This document shows, one piece after another, positions 18,264-27,061 of a DNA stretch of 64,000 nt. A program made the position numbers and the translations under genes. The notes under the pieces were generated by a model. It worked only from the letters and a program-made list of their open reading frames with translations, had not been told where the DNA came from and did no database searches. Location: assembly GCA_016722285.1 (NCBI GenBank), contig JADKGI010000001.1, forward strand, positions 434,001 through 498,000. The letters are read 5' to 3'. The stretch is from Saprospiraceae bacterium. GTDB taxonomy: Bacteria; Bacteroidota; Bacteroidia; Chitinophagales; Saprospiraceae. Each line of letters begins with the position of its first letter. The stretch's first letter is position 1.

Positions 18264-18506
18264 ATGAATAGTATTAAAATAGGGTTGTTTATAGTTTTGA
18301 ACGTCACCGGGCAAATAAGCTTATGTCAATCCCCCAAATTGTATAACGCAAGAGGCTCTGTGAAGGATGAAGTCACACTACAGCCACTCATTGTTGTATT
18401 GGTGTATGCGGTCAATTATGAAAACAACGCTGCCATCACTGATGATAGCGGGTCTTACAAACACAGAATTTGGATAGGCTGGCAAGTCGGGGTGTTATTG
18501 CTGTAG
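18264..18506 (+). pseudogene. Fragment of a CarboxypepD_reg-like (SusC-type) N-terminus
   Basis: From ATG 18264 the frame encodes a signal-peptide-like start (IKIGLFIVLNVTGQISLCQ) and one degenerate carboxypeptidase-regulatory-like repeat (GSVKDEVTLQPLIVVLVYAV, then NAAITDDSGSYKH), as at the N-terminus of SusC receptors. It then ends after 80 residues with a hydrophobic, unrelated tail. Nothing resembling the plug or barrel follows. It is probably the remnant of a lost TonB-dependent receptor or a similar exported protein. Confidence 0.5.
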
Positions 18507-18564
18507 GGATTTCCAAACTGTGGACTTGTTATTTTGTTTAAAGTGAAAGCAATGTAATCTCTTC

Positions 18565-18849
18565 ATGAAAGTTGAACAAATCCAAACCTTACATCCTCAC
18601 ACTGATAAGACCAATAAACGTATTTCTCTAAAAAAATATAATATCATCAGGGGAAATATCCTGAAGATCTTAGAAAATGCAGAATTGACCCATACTGAGC
18701 TAATGGAGCAATTATATGAACGTGTCAAAGATACTTTTGAAGGAGGGATACAATGGTACGGAGAGACTGTAAAACTGGATCTGGAAGCGAGAAAAATAAT
18801 CCAAAGGACGGCAAATAAACCTGAGAAATACTTCTTGTTCAAAAGCTAA
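18565..18849 (+). CDS. DUF6958-like small protein
   Basis: A 94-residue soluble protein. The sequence (QTLHPHTDKTNKRISLKKYN, LTHTELMEQLYERVK, WYGETVKLDLEARKIIQRT) matches my recollection of a small Bacteroidota family annotated DUF6958, with a conserved HTELME...WYxExVKLDLEARxxIxR pattern that looks like a winged-helix-type fold. Function is unknown. It stands alone, 59 bases after the SusC-type fragment. Confidence 0.65.
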   Translation: MKVEQIQTLHPHTDKTNKRISLKKYNIIRGNILKILENAELTHTELMEQLYERVKDTFEGGIQWYGETVKLDLEARKIIQRTANKPEKYFLFKS

Positions 18850-18966
18850 AAAGACTTTTGCGGAAGAAGGTTTGAGTCTAACAAAATTTGTTTTTAAGGG
18901 ATACAAGGATTCTATGTGATGTTTCTTTATTATATGACCTTTATTATAAATATCCGGTTAAGTAGA

Positions 18967-18994
18967 TTTGATTTCCTTTTAAATCATAATTTTG
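18967..18994 (+). promoter_or_regulatory. Bacteroidota-type promoter for mscS-like gene
   Basis: TTTG at 18967-18970 and TAATTTTG at 18987-18994 match the -33 TTTG and -7 TAnnTTTG elements with 16 bases between. The gene starts 120 bases downstream, so a long leader would result. Confidence 0.45.
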
Positions 18995-19114
18995 CAGCTA
19001 AAATTTATCTATTTCTTTGAAATAAAAGAGAAAATATATTTGAAACCCTTAATCCAAATCCCTTCTTTGGATTTTGAGATATTGTAAAAATGATTATAGA
19101 AGTTAAAAATAGAA

Positions 19115-19984
19115 ATGGAAAATATTATAAAAATTTGGGCGGAGACATTGGCACCATGGTTATATGACCATGGCGTAAAAGTATTATTTATTATACTGGG
19201 TGCTTATGTTTTTCAGTTTGTAATTGGGAAATTTGTAGAGAAGGCAATAAGGCTAGCCATTGTAGCCGACGAATATACCTACGAAGAAGGGGAGAAGAAA
19301 AGAGAGGACACGCTGATTAATATCATCAATTCATCACTTAAAATTGCAATTTTCTTCATTACGATCATGATGATTTTGCAGGAAATAGGGATCTTAATAG
19401 GCCCCATCCTGGCAGGAGCAGGTATAGTAGGACTTGCATTTGGTTTTGGAGGTCAATATCTCATCAGAGATGTTATTTCAGGATTATTTATTATTCTTGA
19501 AAGCCAATACAGAATCGGTGATGTTATCAAATTTGATACAGTCGGCGGGACAGTAGAAAATATAACACTTAGGATGACCACACTCCGCGATTTGGACGGA
19601 ACCGTACATCATGTGCCACATGGTGAAATAAAAAAAGTCTCAAATCTTTCCAAAAATTTCGGAAGGATCAATCTGAATGTAGGTATTTCGTACAGCTCAG
19701 ATATTGACCATGTCATCACGGTTATAAACAGAGTGGGATTGGAATTGGCTGAAGATCCCTTTTGGGCCGAAGCAATCAATAAGCCGCCTCAATTCCTGAG
19801 AGTGGACGATTTGGGCGATTCTGCCGTAGTGGTAAAAATAACCGGTGAGACCAAGCCTCACAGAAAATGGGAAGTAACTGGTGAATTGCGAAAAAGAATT
19901 AAAGTTAACTTTGATAGCGAAGGAATCAGTATTCCTTTCCCTCAACGCGAAATCTGGATGCACACATCAGACTCCGGAAAATAA
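19115..19984 (+). CDS. Small-conductance mechanosensitive channel (MscS family)
   Basis: A 289-residue inner-membrane channel. Three transmembrane segments lie at about 16-36, 66-88 and 92-115; the third contains the glycine/alanine-rich pore helix (ILAGAGIVGLAFGFGGQYLI) characteristic of MscS. The beta domain follows (YRIGDVIKFDTVGGTVENIT, RDLDGTVHHVPHGEI) and then the C-terminal alpha/beta cage part (ISYSSDIDHVITVINRVG). These channels open on osmotic downshock to release solutes. It is monocistronic by appearance. Confidence 0.93.
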   Translation: MENIIKIWAETLAPWLYDHGVKVLFIILGAYVFQFVIGKFVEKAIRLAIVADEYTYEEGEKKREDTLINIINSSLKIAIFFITIMMILQEIGILIGPILAGAGIVGLAFGFGGQYLIRDVISGLFIILESQYRIGDVIKFDTVGGTVENITLRMTTLRDLDGTVHHVPHGEIKKVSNLSKNFGRINLNVGISYSSDIDHVITVINRVGLELAEDPFWAEAINKPPQFLRVDDLGDSAVVVKITGETKPHRKWEVTGELRKRIKVNFDSEGISIPFPQREIWMHTSDSGK

Positions 19985-20133
19985 ACGGGATGGCTTGGGT
20001 GCAAAGATAAAACGTGTATCGTATCATGCAGAGTGATTTGAAATCTGAGTAGTCAGAAAACCATTATTAATATTTTAAGTAAGTCAAAAATATCAATTTG
20101 CTTTATTAATTTTTATATACAACCATACCTACT

Positions 20134-20141
20134 TATCTTTG
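20134..20141 (+). promoter_or_regulatory. Candidate -7 box for GH13 gene
   Basis: TATCTTTG matches TAnnTTTG, 53 bases before the GH13 start. No TTTG at the right -33 spacing is visible. Confidence 0.35.
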
Positions 20142-20194
20142 TCAGATATCGTATATGTAGAAGATAATTTTTAACTAAAAATAAAATCAATTCT

Positions 20195-21679
20195 ATGTTA
20201 TTTTCAAAAATGGGACTGTTTGCGGTAGTTGTGATGACTGTGGCAATCGTTTTTTATTCCTGCAGGAATAATGATAAGAACAAAAATACTGAGCAGGTTG
20301 TCCAAATAGAAAAACCAAACGTTCCGGACTGGCATAAAAATGCTGTTATCTACGAGGTTAACCTTAGACACTTTACCAAAGAAAATACATTCAAATCGTT
20401 TGAAGCACACATCCCAAGGCTTAAAAATATGGGAATTGACATTTTGTGGTTCATGCCAGTCAATCCGGTAAGTCTCAAAAACCGGAAAGGAGAACTGGGA
20501 AGCCCATATTCAATCGGAGACTATTATAAAACGAACCCTGATTTCGGAAGCCTAGACGATTTTAAACACATGGTAAATGCCATTCATGATGCAGGTATGT
20601 ATATCATTATAGACTGGGTACCCAATCATACCGGCTGGGACAATCCGTGGATCACCGAGCATCCGGATTGGTACACTAAAGACAAAGATGGAAATATTAC
20701 CGATCCGATAGACTATAATACTGGAAAACCGTGGGGATGGACAGATGTAGCAGACCTGAACTATGACAATCAGGAGATGCGTATAGGGATGATCGACGCT
20801 CTAAAATACTGGATTAATGAAACCGGTATCGACGGTTACAGGATGGATGTGGCCCATGGAGTTCCTGTGGATTTCTGGGCTCAGTGTACAGATTCCCTGT
20901 ATGCGATCAAGCCATTATTTATGCTTTCTGAAGGAGAGGTGCCAGCCATTGTCAATAATGGTGCGTTTATAGCGGATTACGGCTGGGAAATGCACCACAT
21001 ACTAAACGAGATAGCCAAATCACAAAAAGCAAACAGAAAAAAGGGTGAAAAATTGGTTCAGGGTAATGTGGTAAAAGGAGAAAAAGCTGTCGAAATCAAA
21101 AAAACAGCAAATGATATAGATTCCGTGATAGCAAAAAAAGCAACGCAATACACTAAAGGATATCAGATGCAGTTTACATCAAACCATGATGAAAACTCCT
21201 GGGCCGGCACCGAGTTTGAAAGAATGGGAGACGGACATAAAGCATTTGCCGTTCTTACAGCCACTATTAATGGTATTCCACTTGTTTATACGGGACAGGA
21301 GTCGGCCATGGATAAGCAACTTGAGTTTTTTAAAAAGGACAGCATTCCCTGGGGAGAATATTCTTATGCAGGATTTTACAAAACTTTATTCGATCTCAAA
21401 CACCTTAATAAGGCACTTTGGAATGGTGAACACGGAGGTAAAGTTGTGAAAATTGCAACCGGCAACGATGAAAATATTTATGCCTTCAGTAGAGAAAAAG
21501 ACGGAGAAAAGGTAGTAGTTATTCTCAATTTGTCATCTGCCCGCCAAAAAGCGATTTTATCCGGAGCTTCGTTTTCCGGCTTGTACAGGGAAATTTTTTC
21601 CAGCCAGCAAAAGGAAGTTAAGGAGGGCGATCAGATAGAATTAGCTCCGTGGCAGTATCTGGTATATTCAAATAAATAA
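20195..21679 (+). CDS. GH13 alpha-amylase-family lipoprotein
   Basis: A 494-residue lipoprotein (FAVVVMTVAIVFYSC, Cys23). The (beta/alpha)8 barrel shows all four GH13 regions: IIDWVPNHT, GYRMDVAHGV with nucleophile Asp218, MLSEGEV with acid/base Glu246, and FTSNHDENSW with Asp332. A C-terminal beta domain follows (VVVILNLSSARQKAILSG). Family members hydrolyse or rearrange alpha-glucans or small alpha-glucosides. Lipidation places it in the periplasm or outer membrane. A lysine-rich insertion around residues 275-305 separates regions III and IV. It is not physically linked to the SusCD pair, which lies 2.4 kb upstream. Confidence 0.93.
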   Translation: MLFSKMGLFAVVVMTVAIVFYSCRNNDKNKNTEQVVQIEKPNVPDWHKNAVIYEVNLRHFTKENTFKSFEAHIPRLKNMGIDILWFMPVNPVSLKNRKGELGSPYSIGDYYKTNPDFGSLDDFKHMVNAIHDAGMYIIIDWVPNHTGWDNPWITEHPDWYTKDKDGNITDPIDYNTGKPWGWTDVADLNYDNQEMRIGMIDALKYWINETGIDGYRMDVAHGVPVDFWAQCTDSLYAIKPLFMLSEGEVPAIVNNGAFIADYGWEMHHILNEIAKSQKANRKKGEKLVQGNVVKGEKAVEIKKTANDIDSVIAKKATQYTKGYQMQFTSNHDENSWAGTEFERMGDGHKAFAVLTATINGIPLVYTGQESAMDKQLEFFKKDSIPWGEYSYAGFYKTLFDLKHLNKALWNGEHGGKVVKIATGNDENIYAFSREKDGEKVVVILNLSSARQKAILSGASFSGLYREIFSSQQKEVKEGDQIELAPWQYLVYSNK

Positions 21680-21903
21680 CGCAGAAGCCAGCCGATAAAA
21701 AATGATACACTTTTATACCATTGATTTATGGATTATAGACAAAATGTATTTATTACACTGGTATGGTATAGGAACCTGAAATTTTCGGAATAGAAATGCT
21801 CTGCAAAACTTGAGTTGTTTTCCACCATTCTTATATGCTGGGGATAGGTATATTTTTGAATATTGATAGCCAAGGGTTATTAAACTTACTTGGTTTTCAA
21901 TCC

Positions 21904-22623
21904 TTATTTTCTGGAATCTTTGACCATTTCCATCAACCAGGTTATTTCAGACTCAGTCAGGTATCTCCAGCTGTCATAGGGTATTCCGTCCAGGGTTAAA
22001 TCCATAATGCGGGTGCGTGTGAGTGATTTTACTGCATACCCAAGTGCCTCACACATGCGGCGTATCTGTCGGTTCAAGCCTTGGGTAAGAATTATACTGA
22101 AGGTAAAATCATTTATCTTTTTGACTTTGCTGGGTCGGGTTACCGTGTCCAATATCGGCACGCCCGCAGCCATCGTTTTGACAAATGCGGAATCTATCAT
22201 TTTGTTGACAGTGACGATATACTCCTTTTCGTGATAATTACCCGCACGGAGTATCTTATTGACAATGTCACCATCATTGGTAAGTAAGATCAATCCCTGA
22301 GACATTTTATCCAGTCTTCCGACGGGAAATATTCTTTCCGAAAAGTTGAGATAGTCGATGATGTTGTCCGGTTCGCGCTGATCAGTGGTGCACACGACTC
22401 CTATCGGTTTGTGAAAAGCGATATAGACAGGAACCGGTTTATTTGAAATAAGCTCATCATCCAGATAGACAAGGTCACCTGAGGCGACTCTGTTTCCTTT
22501 TCGGGCTATAGTTTCGTTTATTTTTACTCTTCCTGCTTCTATAATTTTATCCGCTTCACGGCGGGAACATAATCCGGTATCGCTGATATATTTATTGAGG
22601 CTTATATGTTCATTAACTATCAT
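21904..22623 (-). CDS. rluF: 23S rRNA pseudouridine synthase, RluF/RsuA family
   Basis: A 239-residue enzyme. The N-terminal S4 RNA-binding domain (ISLNKYISDTGLCSRREADK) is followed by the RsuA-type catalytic domain with the active-site Asp in FPVGRLDKMSQGLILLTND and the conserved LTQGLNRQIRRMCEALGY. The strings EKEYIVTVNK and GVPILDTVTRPSKV favour RluF (U2604 of 23S rRNA) over RluB/RluE. Its start overlaps the glucosaminidase stop by 4 bases (ATGA-type coupling), so the two are translated from one transcript. Confidence 0.85.
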   Translation of the reverse strand: MIVNEHISLNKYISDTGLCSRREADKIIEAGRVKINETIARKGNRVASGDLVYLDDELISNKPVPVYIAFHKPIGVVCTTDQREPDNIIDYLNFSERIFPVGRLDKMSQGLILLTNDGDIVNKILRAGNYHEKEYIVTVNKMIDSAFVKTMAAGVPILDTVTRPSKVKKINDFTFSIILTQGLNRQIRRMCEALGYAVKSLTRTRIMDLTLDGIPYDSWRYLTESEITWLMEMVKDSRK

Positions 22624-23762
22624 TGCAAGCTGCCAAAATCTACAAAGACATCAGTTCTTTCTACCAGTCGGTATTTAGGACTATCTCTCTTAGACAGATT
22701 TTTATTTAAGCTGAGGACTTCCCCTTGTAAAGGTTCTGCATCCGGAGGGATATTATTTTTTGACATCAGATTTTCCAGCCTGATTCCATTTTTTTGAGCA
22801 ATGACGTACAGAGTTTCACCTTTTGACACTGTATGGAAAGCAAGCGCTTCGTCTTCTACTGACTTTTTCTTTTTTGATAAAAATATAACTTCATTTGATT
22901 TTAACACCTGATCCTGACTTATAACTAATTCATTATATTCAAGCAGATCAAAAACATTTTTCCCGTTTCGTAATGCGAGCTCTTTAATGGATTCACCTCC
23001 ATATGCCAGTACCATTTTCACATCATTTATTTTTGCCACTTTGTACTTTCCTGAAATCATATTTTTTTCTCTGCCCTCTGTTTCCGGTGTTTCGTCGGAA
23101 TTCCAGATATTTGGATTTACTTTTTTGGGTGTATCTTTTTTATATTTATCCTGTTTAAACTTTTCTTTTGGAGCTGGAATTTCTGCTAAATCCTGTTGTC
23201 GCCCTGATGTATTTACTGATACATCCAGTTTGTATAACTGATAGCTTTCGATAATTTTAATTAGTTTGGACGGATAGGACGGATCAGAAGCATACCCGGC
23301 AAACTTCAGACCGTTGGCCCATCCTACGTAATCCGTTGTATTCAGATTAAATAGAAAGCCATATCGGGATTGTTTTGACGGACTTGTTAGAAAATCGGAA
23401 TGAGCCAGATAAGATTCTTCGCCTGAATTGAAAGACCTGAAACAACTTTCTATTAATATACCCGTGTTATCCGTTTCGTCATCTTGCTTATAATAGGTCT
23501 CTCCTGTCCAACCGTTTCCGCATTTAATACCGAAATGATTGTTTGCTTTGTATGCCAGAGGGCTTCGTCCCAAGTCAGATTCAAGTATGGCCTGAGCTAA
23601 TTTTATACTTGCCGGAATGCCGGTTCTGTGCATTTCCGAAATGGCTATTTTTTTATATTCAGAAATATAATTTTCTGTTAATTTTCTGTTTGCAATGGCA
23701 TATGATCCAATGCTGCAAAAAATCAGTATTAGTGGTGTATTTAGCAATATTTTTCTAAACAT
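22620..23762 (-). CDS. Glucosaminidase-LysM peptidoglycan hydrolase
   Basis: A 380-residue exported protein (signal LLNTPLILIFCSIGSYAIA). Residues about 35-180 form a mannosyl-glycoprotein endo-beta-N-acetylglucosaminidase (FlgJ/GH73-like) domain with the catalytic Glu in IKLAQAILESDLG and the family strings NNHFGIKCGNGW, YLAHSDFL and WANGLKFAGYA. A lysine-rich linker leads to two LysM-like segments, the last being HTVSKGETLYVIAQKNG, which bind peptidoglycan. It cleaves glycan strands during wall turnover. RluF follows with a 4-base overlap. Confidence 0.9.
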   Translation of the reverse strand: MFRKILLNTPLILIFCSIGSYAIANRKLTENYISEYKKIAISEMHRTGIPASIKLAQAILESDLGRSPLAYKANNHFGIKCGNGWTGETYYKQDDETDNTGILIESCFRSFNSGEESYLAHSDFLTSPSKQSRYGFLFNLNTTDYVGWANGLKFAGYASDPSYPSKLIKIIESYQLYKLDVSVNTSGRQQDLAEIPAPKEKFKQDKYKKDTPKKVNPNIWNSDETPETEGREKNMISGKYKVAKINDVKMVLAYGGESIKELALRNGKNVFDLLEYNELVISQDQVLKSNEVIFLSKKKKSVEDEALAFHTVSKGETLYVIAQKNGIRLENLMSKNNIPPDAEPLQGEVLSLNKNLSKRDSPKYRLVERTDVFVDFGSLQ

Positions 23763-23913
23763 ATATATTATAAATTATTGTAATTTGATAATACAAATAC
23801 CGTTCCGAAATTAACAAAGTTGATTTATCTCTCCTAAATAATGAATTTTTTACTCAAAATATTGTTAGTATTGCATGTCGGATATTCGATAAAATTAAAT
23901 AACGAAACATTAA

Positions 23914-24559
23914 ATGGATATTACAGATTTGTTACAAGGCCCCATGAAAGACATTATCATTAATCAGGTAGGACAACAGCTTGGATTAGGTGATTCAAAA
24001 CAAGCCAATTCTGCTGTGGATGGTGTGTTTGCTACCCTTTTTAAATGCTATCTCCCATAACGCAAGTACACCCGAGGGAGCAGGTGGATTGATGGCGGCG
24101 CTGGACAGAGACCATGACGGAAGTATCCTGAATGACCTTGGCGGGTTTTTGTCAGGAATGGTTCAACCTTCAAATCCTCAAACTGCCAATGGCACAGGGA
24201 TATTGAATCATTTGTTGGGTGATAAGCAGGAAACAGCAGCAGAATCTATTTCAAAAGAAAGCGGTATTGATACCGGGAAAATACTGAGTATGATGGCTAC
24301 GCTTGCCCCTGTAGTCTTGGGTATGCTTGGCAAGCTAAAGGCTCAAGCCCCTGCTCAACCAACTCAAACACAGCAGGCTGATCAAGGTGGAAGTTTACTT
24401 GACTTTATTCAGGGCGCAACAAAGACCGTAAATCAGCAGCCAAATACACCGAGTATTTTTACAAAATTGCTGGATAAAGATGGTGATGGAAGTGTGGTAG
24501 ATGATATAGCAGAAATGGGTGTTAAATCCATATTCGGCAAGCTATTTGGTGGTAAATAA
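23914..24559 (+). CDS. DUF937 family protein (frameshifted near N-terminus)
   Basis: From ATG 23914 the frame reads MDITDLLQGPMKDIIINQVG, GDSKQANSAVDGVFATL, the usual DUF937 start, then runs out of frame at the T5 run 24038-24042. One T too many explains it: removing a T joins to LNAISHNASTPEGAGGLM and the rest. The ORF starting at 23990 alone lacks the true N-terminus. The protein has two EF-hand-like acidic motifs (DRDHDGSILND and DKDGDGSVVDD) and a Gln/Ala-rich linker. The family has no firm function; it occurs widely in Bacteroidota and proteobacteria. The restored length is about 214 residues. Confidence 0.8.
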
Positions 24560-24578
24560 CTGAAAAATATATTTTATG

Positions 24579-24615
24579 GATATCCCCGGCAACCTTATAC
24601 CAGCCCGGGGATATC
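24579..24615 (+). terminator. Hairpin after DUF937 gene
   Basis: GATATCCCCGG at 24579-24589 pairs perfectly with CCGGGGATATC at 24605-24615. It lies 20 bases after the stop; the T-tract behind it is weak. Confidence 0.55.
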
Positions 24616-24655
24616 TACTTTAAATATTTATTAATTTTTATTGAGAAAATGTCTC

Positions 24656-24820
24656 ATGATTAAGTACCTCATACTTTCACTGATATCTTACTATATATAT
24701 ACTTATTATCTCTCTCCGATGATAGAAGGAAGAAAACCTCGTCAGAGCGATAACGCAAGGAAAGAAAAACCCAAAATAGATCATAAGGATGAATATGTTG
24801 ATTATGAAGAAGTGGAATAA
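24656..24820 (+). CDS. Small DUF4834-like membrane-anchored protein
   Basis: A 54-residue protein beginning with one hydrophobic helix (YLILSLISYYIYTYYLSP) followed by a charged tail ending EYVDYEEVE. The EYVDYEEV ending and the small helix-plus-tail layout resemble the DUF4834 family of Bacteroidota, in which this motif is conserved. It lies between the DUF937 hairpin and the RluA-family gene, 53 bases before the latter. Function is unknown; the similarity is from recollection of the motif only. Confidence 0.6.
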   Translation: MIKYLILSLISYYIYTYYLSPMIEGRKPRQSDNARKEKPKIDHKDEYVDYEEVE

Positions 24821-24873
24821 TTCATATTAGGGTGTTATAAAAAAGCTTATTATCCTGTTTATAAACTATAATA

Positions 24874-25584
24874 GTGGACCTGTCAATACTGGATAACTTA
24901 TTAAATCAAAACTCATTTGATTCAAACTTTAGCATCATAGATGAAACAGATGAGTTTATAGTTATTATAAAGAAATATGGTATCGCAGTACAAGCGACAG
25001 ATAAAGAAAATAATGATCTTGAGAGTGTGCTTAATGCCCGGTATCCGGAGAAAGTTCATGTATTAAACCGGATTGATCAACCCGTAAGCGGACTGGTCAT
25101 CTTCGGTAAAACTATAGCATTTTCTGCTGAATTTACGGAAATGCTAAAAAACAGGTCGGTCAAAAAAACTTATCTTGGACTTGTGTCCGGAAATCCTGAA
25201 TCCGGAAAGGTAGAACTAAGGCATTTTCTCAAAAAACTTCACAACAGGGCTATGAGTGCGGATATAATGGTGGATAGCAACTACAAGGAAGCTATTCTTG
25301 AATATACCCTGATTCAGTCATTTGACAACTATCATCTCTTGAAAATCAACCTGAAAACAGGAAGATTTCATCAGATAAGAGCCCAACTGGCAACGATGGA
25401 TATGCCTATAAAAGGAGACCTGAAATATGGATCCAGAAGACCAAATCTGGATAGAAGTATCTGCCTGTTGTCATACAAACTGGAATTTGTACATCCTTTT
25501 ACCGGCAAACTTCATTCATATAAGGCACCCCTTCCGGATAATGATGTTTTATGGAAACTGACCGATGAATCACTTTTGGATTGA
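24874..25584 (+). CDS. RluA-family RNA pseudouridine synthase
   Basis: A 236-residue enzyme starting with GTG 24874. It shows the RluA-family motifs VHVLNRIDQPVSGLVIFGKT (active-site Asp in the RID position, with Asn replacing the usual His), KKTYLGLVSGNP, LLKINLKTGRFHQIRAQLA and PIKGDLKYG. There is no S4 domain. The exact RNA target cannot be assigned from sequence. It ends 6 bases before the convergent OsmC gene. Confidence 0.85.
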   Translation: MDLSILDNLLNQNSFDSNFSIIDETDEFIVIIKKYGIAVQATDKENNDLESVLNARYPEKVHVLNRIDQPVSGLVIFGKTIAFSAEFTEMLKNRSVKKTYLGLVSGNPESGKVELRHFLKKLHNRAMSADIMVDSNYKEAILEYTLIQSFDNYHLLKINLKTGRFHQIRAQLATMDMPIKGDLKYGSRRPNLDRSICLLSYKLEFVHPFTGKLHSYKAPLPDNDVLWKLTDESLLD

Positions 25585-25590
25585 CCGTTT

Positions 25591-26025
25591 TTAATCAGTT
25601 GTGATTTCCGGCTGAAGGACGATACTTGATGTAACCGAATTTGAAATCAAACATGCGCTTTCAGATTTAATCAAGATTCTTTCTGCTTTCTCCCTGTCCG
25701 ATTCATTTGTTATGACCAGTTTAGGCTTTAATACTATTTCAGTCATTCGGTATTTGCCGTCAATTTTTCCGAGTCTTCCTTCAGCTCTGCAATCGAATTT
25801 CTTAAACTCTAATTTTGAGTTTTCAGCGATAGCCAGAAAGGTAGTCATAAAGCAGCTGTTTACTGCCGCTGTAAAAAAATGTTCGGGGGACCAAACTCCA
25901 TCGACTCCTTTTGGAAAAGGAGGAGGCGTGGCCACATCAATTGAATCCAGTAATTCCGGAGATGATACTTCACCGATCCGGTCGGCAATCCAATTGAGAT
26001 TAACGTGGTAAGTGTGCGTTTCCAT
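25591..26025 (-). CDS. OsmC/Ohr-family peroxiredoxin-like protein
   Basis: A 144-residue protein with the two family cysteines: Cys58 in FFTAAVNSCFMTTFLAIA and Cys125 in SESACLISNSV. OsmC-type proteins reduce organic hydroperoxides in the cytoplasm. It is the last gene of a three-gene minus-strand unit (rhodanese, small membrane protein, OsmC) with a 3-base gap from its neighbour, suggesting a thiol or sulfur redox role for the set. Confidence 0.88.
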   Translation of the reverse strand: METHTYHVNLNWIADRIGEVSSPELLDSIDVATPPPFPKGVDGVWSPEHFFTAAVNSCFMTTFLAIAENSKLEFKKFDCRAEGRLGKIDGKYRMTEIVLKPKLVITNESDREKAERILIKSESACLISNSVTSSIVLQPEITTD

Positions 26026-26028
26026 AGT

Positions 26029-26283
26029 TTATGGTTTTATTATAGTGTAATCGACTTTATCATGATCATTAATTTCGTTTGATTTTTGGTTTGGTATCTG
26101 GCAACCTTCTGCGCCGCAACAACCAGTATTTGTTAAAGCCTGAAGCAGGAAGAACGAACCAATAAAAGCAGAAAAGCTATCCAGGGTATTTATAGCCTGC
26201 CAGATGAAGTAAACTCCAATGATGAGTCGTACCCACCTCATTACGTGCCAATCCGTTAATATGAATATATTTTTCATTATCAA
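26029..26283 (-). CDS. Small membrane protein with Cys-rich motif
   Basis: An 84-residue protein with two hydrophobic helices (RLIIGVYFIWQAINTL and FIGSFFLLQALTNTG), then a Cys cluster GCCGAEGC. This layout resembles the DUF2892/YgaP-type membrane proteins often encoded next to single-domain rhodaneses in Bacteroidota. Its ATG overlaps the rhodanese stop, indicating translational coupling. The cysteines may receive or carry sulfane sulfur; that is inference. Confidence 0.75.
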   Translation of the reverse strand: MIMKNIFILTDWHVMRWVRLIIGVYFIWQAINTLDSFSAFIGSFFLLQALTNTGCCGAEGCQIPNQKSNEINDHDKVDYTIIKP

Positions 26284-26570
26284 AGTTGTGATGCCAGAGA
26301 TTTATAATAATTTACAGTAGTCCAGGCACCGGCATTATATGATTCAAGTCCCTGATTGGTGCAAAATTGTGCTGCATGTCCGCTTCTGTTGCCTGACGCA
26401 CAACAAAACAGCAGCGGCGGGCTCAATTCTTTCAAATCTTTCATTCGGTAAGGAAGTTCTACAACAGGAATATTTATAGAACCAGCGACGTGCCCGCCCA
26501 TAAACTCCCTGGGAGTTCTTACATCTATGATCGTGCCATCATTGTTAGTTATTAATTGTTCTATGTGCAT
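26280..26570 (-). CDS. Rhodanese-like domain protein
   Basis: A 96-residue single-domain rhodanese starting at ATG 26570; a start at 26591 is unlikely because the promoter box overlaps it. It has the DVRTPREFMGGHVAGSINIP motif and the active-site loop with Cys57 in CASGNRS. Such proteins move sulfane sulfur from a donor to a thiophilic acceptor. It leads the rhodanese/membrane protein/OsmC unit. Confidence 0.9.
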   Translation of the reverse strand: MHIEQLITNNDGTIIDVRTPREFMGGHVAGSINIPVVELPYRMKDLKELSPPLLFCCASGNRSGHAAQFCTNQGLESYNAGAWTTVNYYKSLASQL

Positions 26571-26588
26571 AATAATAAAATATTTATG

Positions 26589-26596
26589 CAAAAGTA
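26589..26596 (-). promoter_or_regulatory. -7 promoter box for rhodanese operon
   Basis: The minus strand reads TACTTTTG, a match to TAnnTTTG, 19 bases before ATG 26570. It supports that start and the operon reading. Confidence 0.5.
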
Positions 26597-27061
26597 TAAC
26601 TATAATAATTCATGCTATGAAACTTAAGTTACAGAAGCATAATTCATTATTATGACTATGGGTTTGTACCCTAACATATCAAATTGGTTCAATTTTCATT
26701 AAAGTCATGTCCGGGAGACGCCGTTGTGCTTGTTAATTAACATTGTGACGGCATTCTTTTATCCTTTACGGTCAATTCATATATCAACGGAATAATGCAC
26801 CTGACCCGATATGGCTTTTCAAAGGCAATATCCTTGCTACAAACCCGGCAACTTCAAATGTGCTGTTGACAATATTCTGATTCTTCCTAAGTTGGATAAT
26901 GGCAGGTTTATCCTGCACCAGTTTCACAGGTATTCCTTTTTGAATGGAATGTGGAGTAATGGTAATTGGGGTGTGGCGAAAGGTAATATGCTGACAGATA
27001 TTACTAAATCTGAAATACTCTGAATTTGCCATTTATCTCCCATTTATTACTTGCTTAACTT
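26597..27061. other. Intergenic region, no supported gene
   Basis: About 465 bases. An 82-residue minus-strand frame at 26784-27032 includes ITITPHSIQKGIPVKLV, faintly like a cupredoxin strand, but has no signal peptide or copper ligands, and an overlapping plus-strand frame is equally open. I do not call a gene. Confidence 0.35.

Noticed and set aside
26784..27032. Possible small cupredoxin-like gene on the minus strand
   Set aside because: No signal peptide, no copper ligands, and the plus-strand frame over the same bases is equally open.
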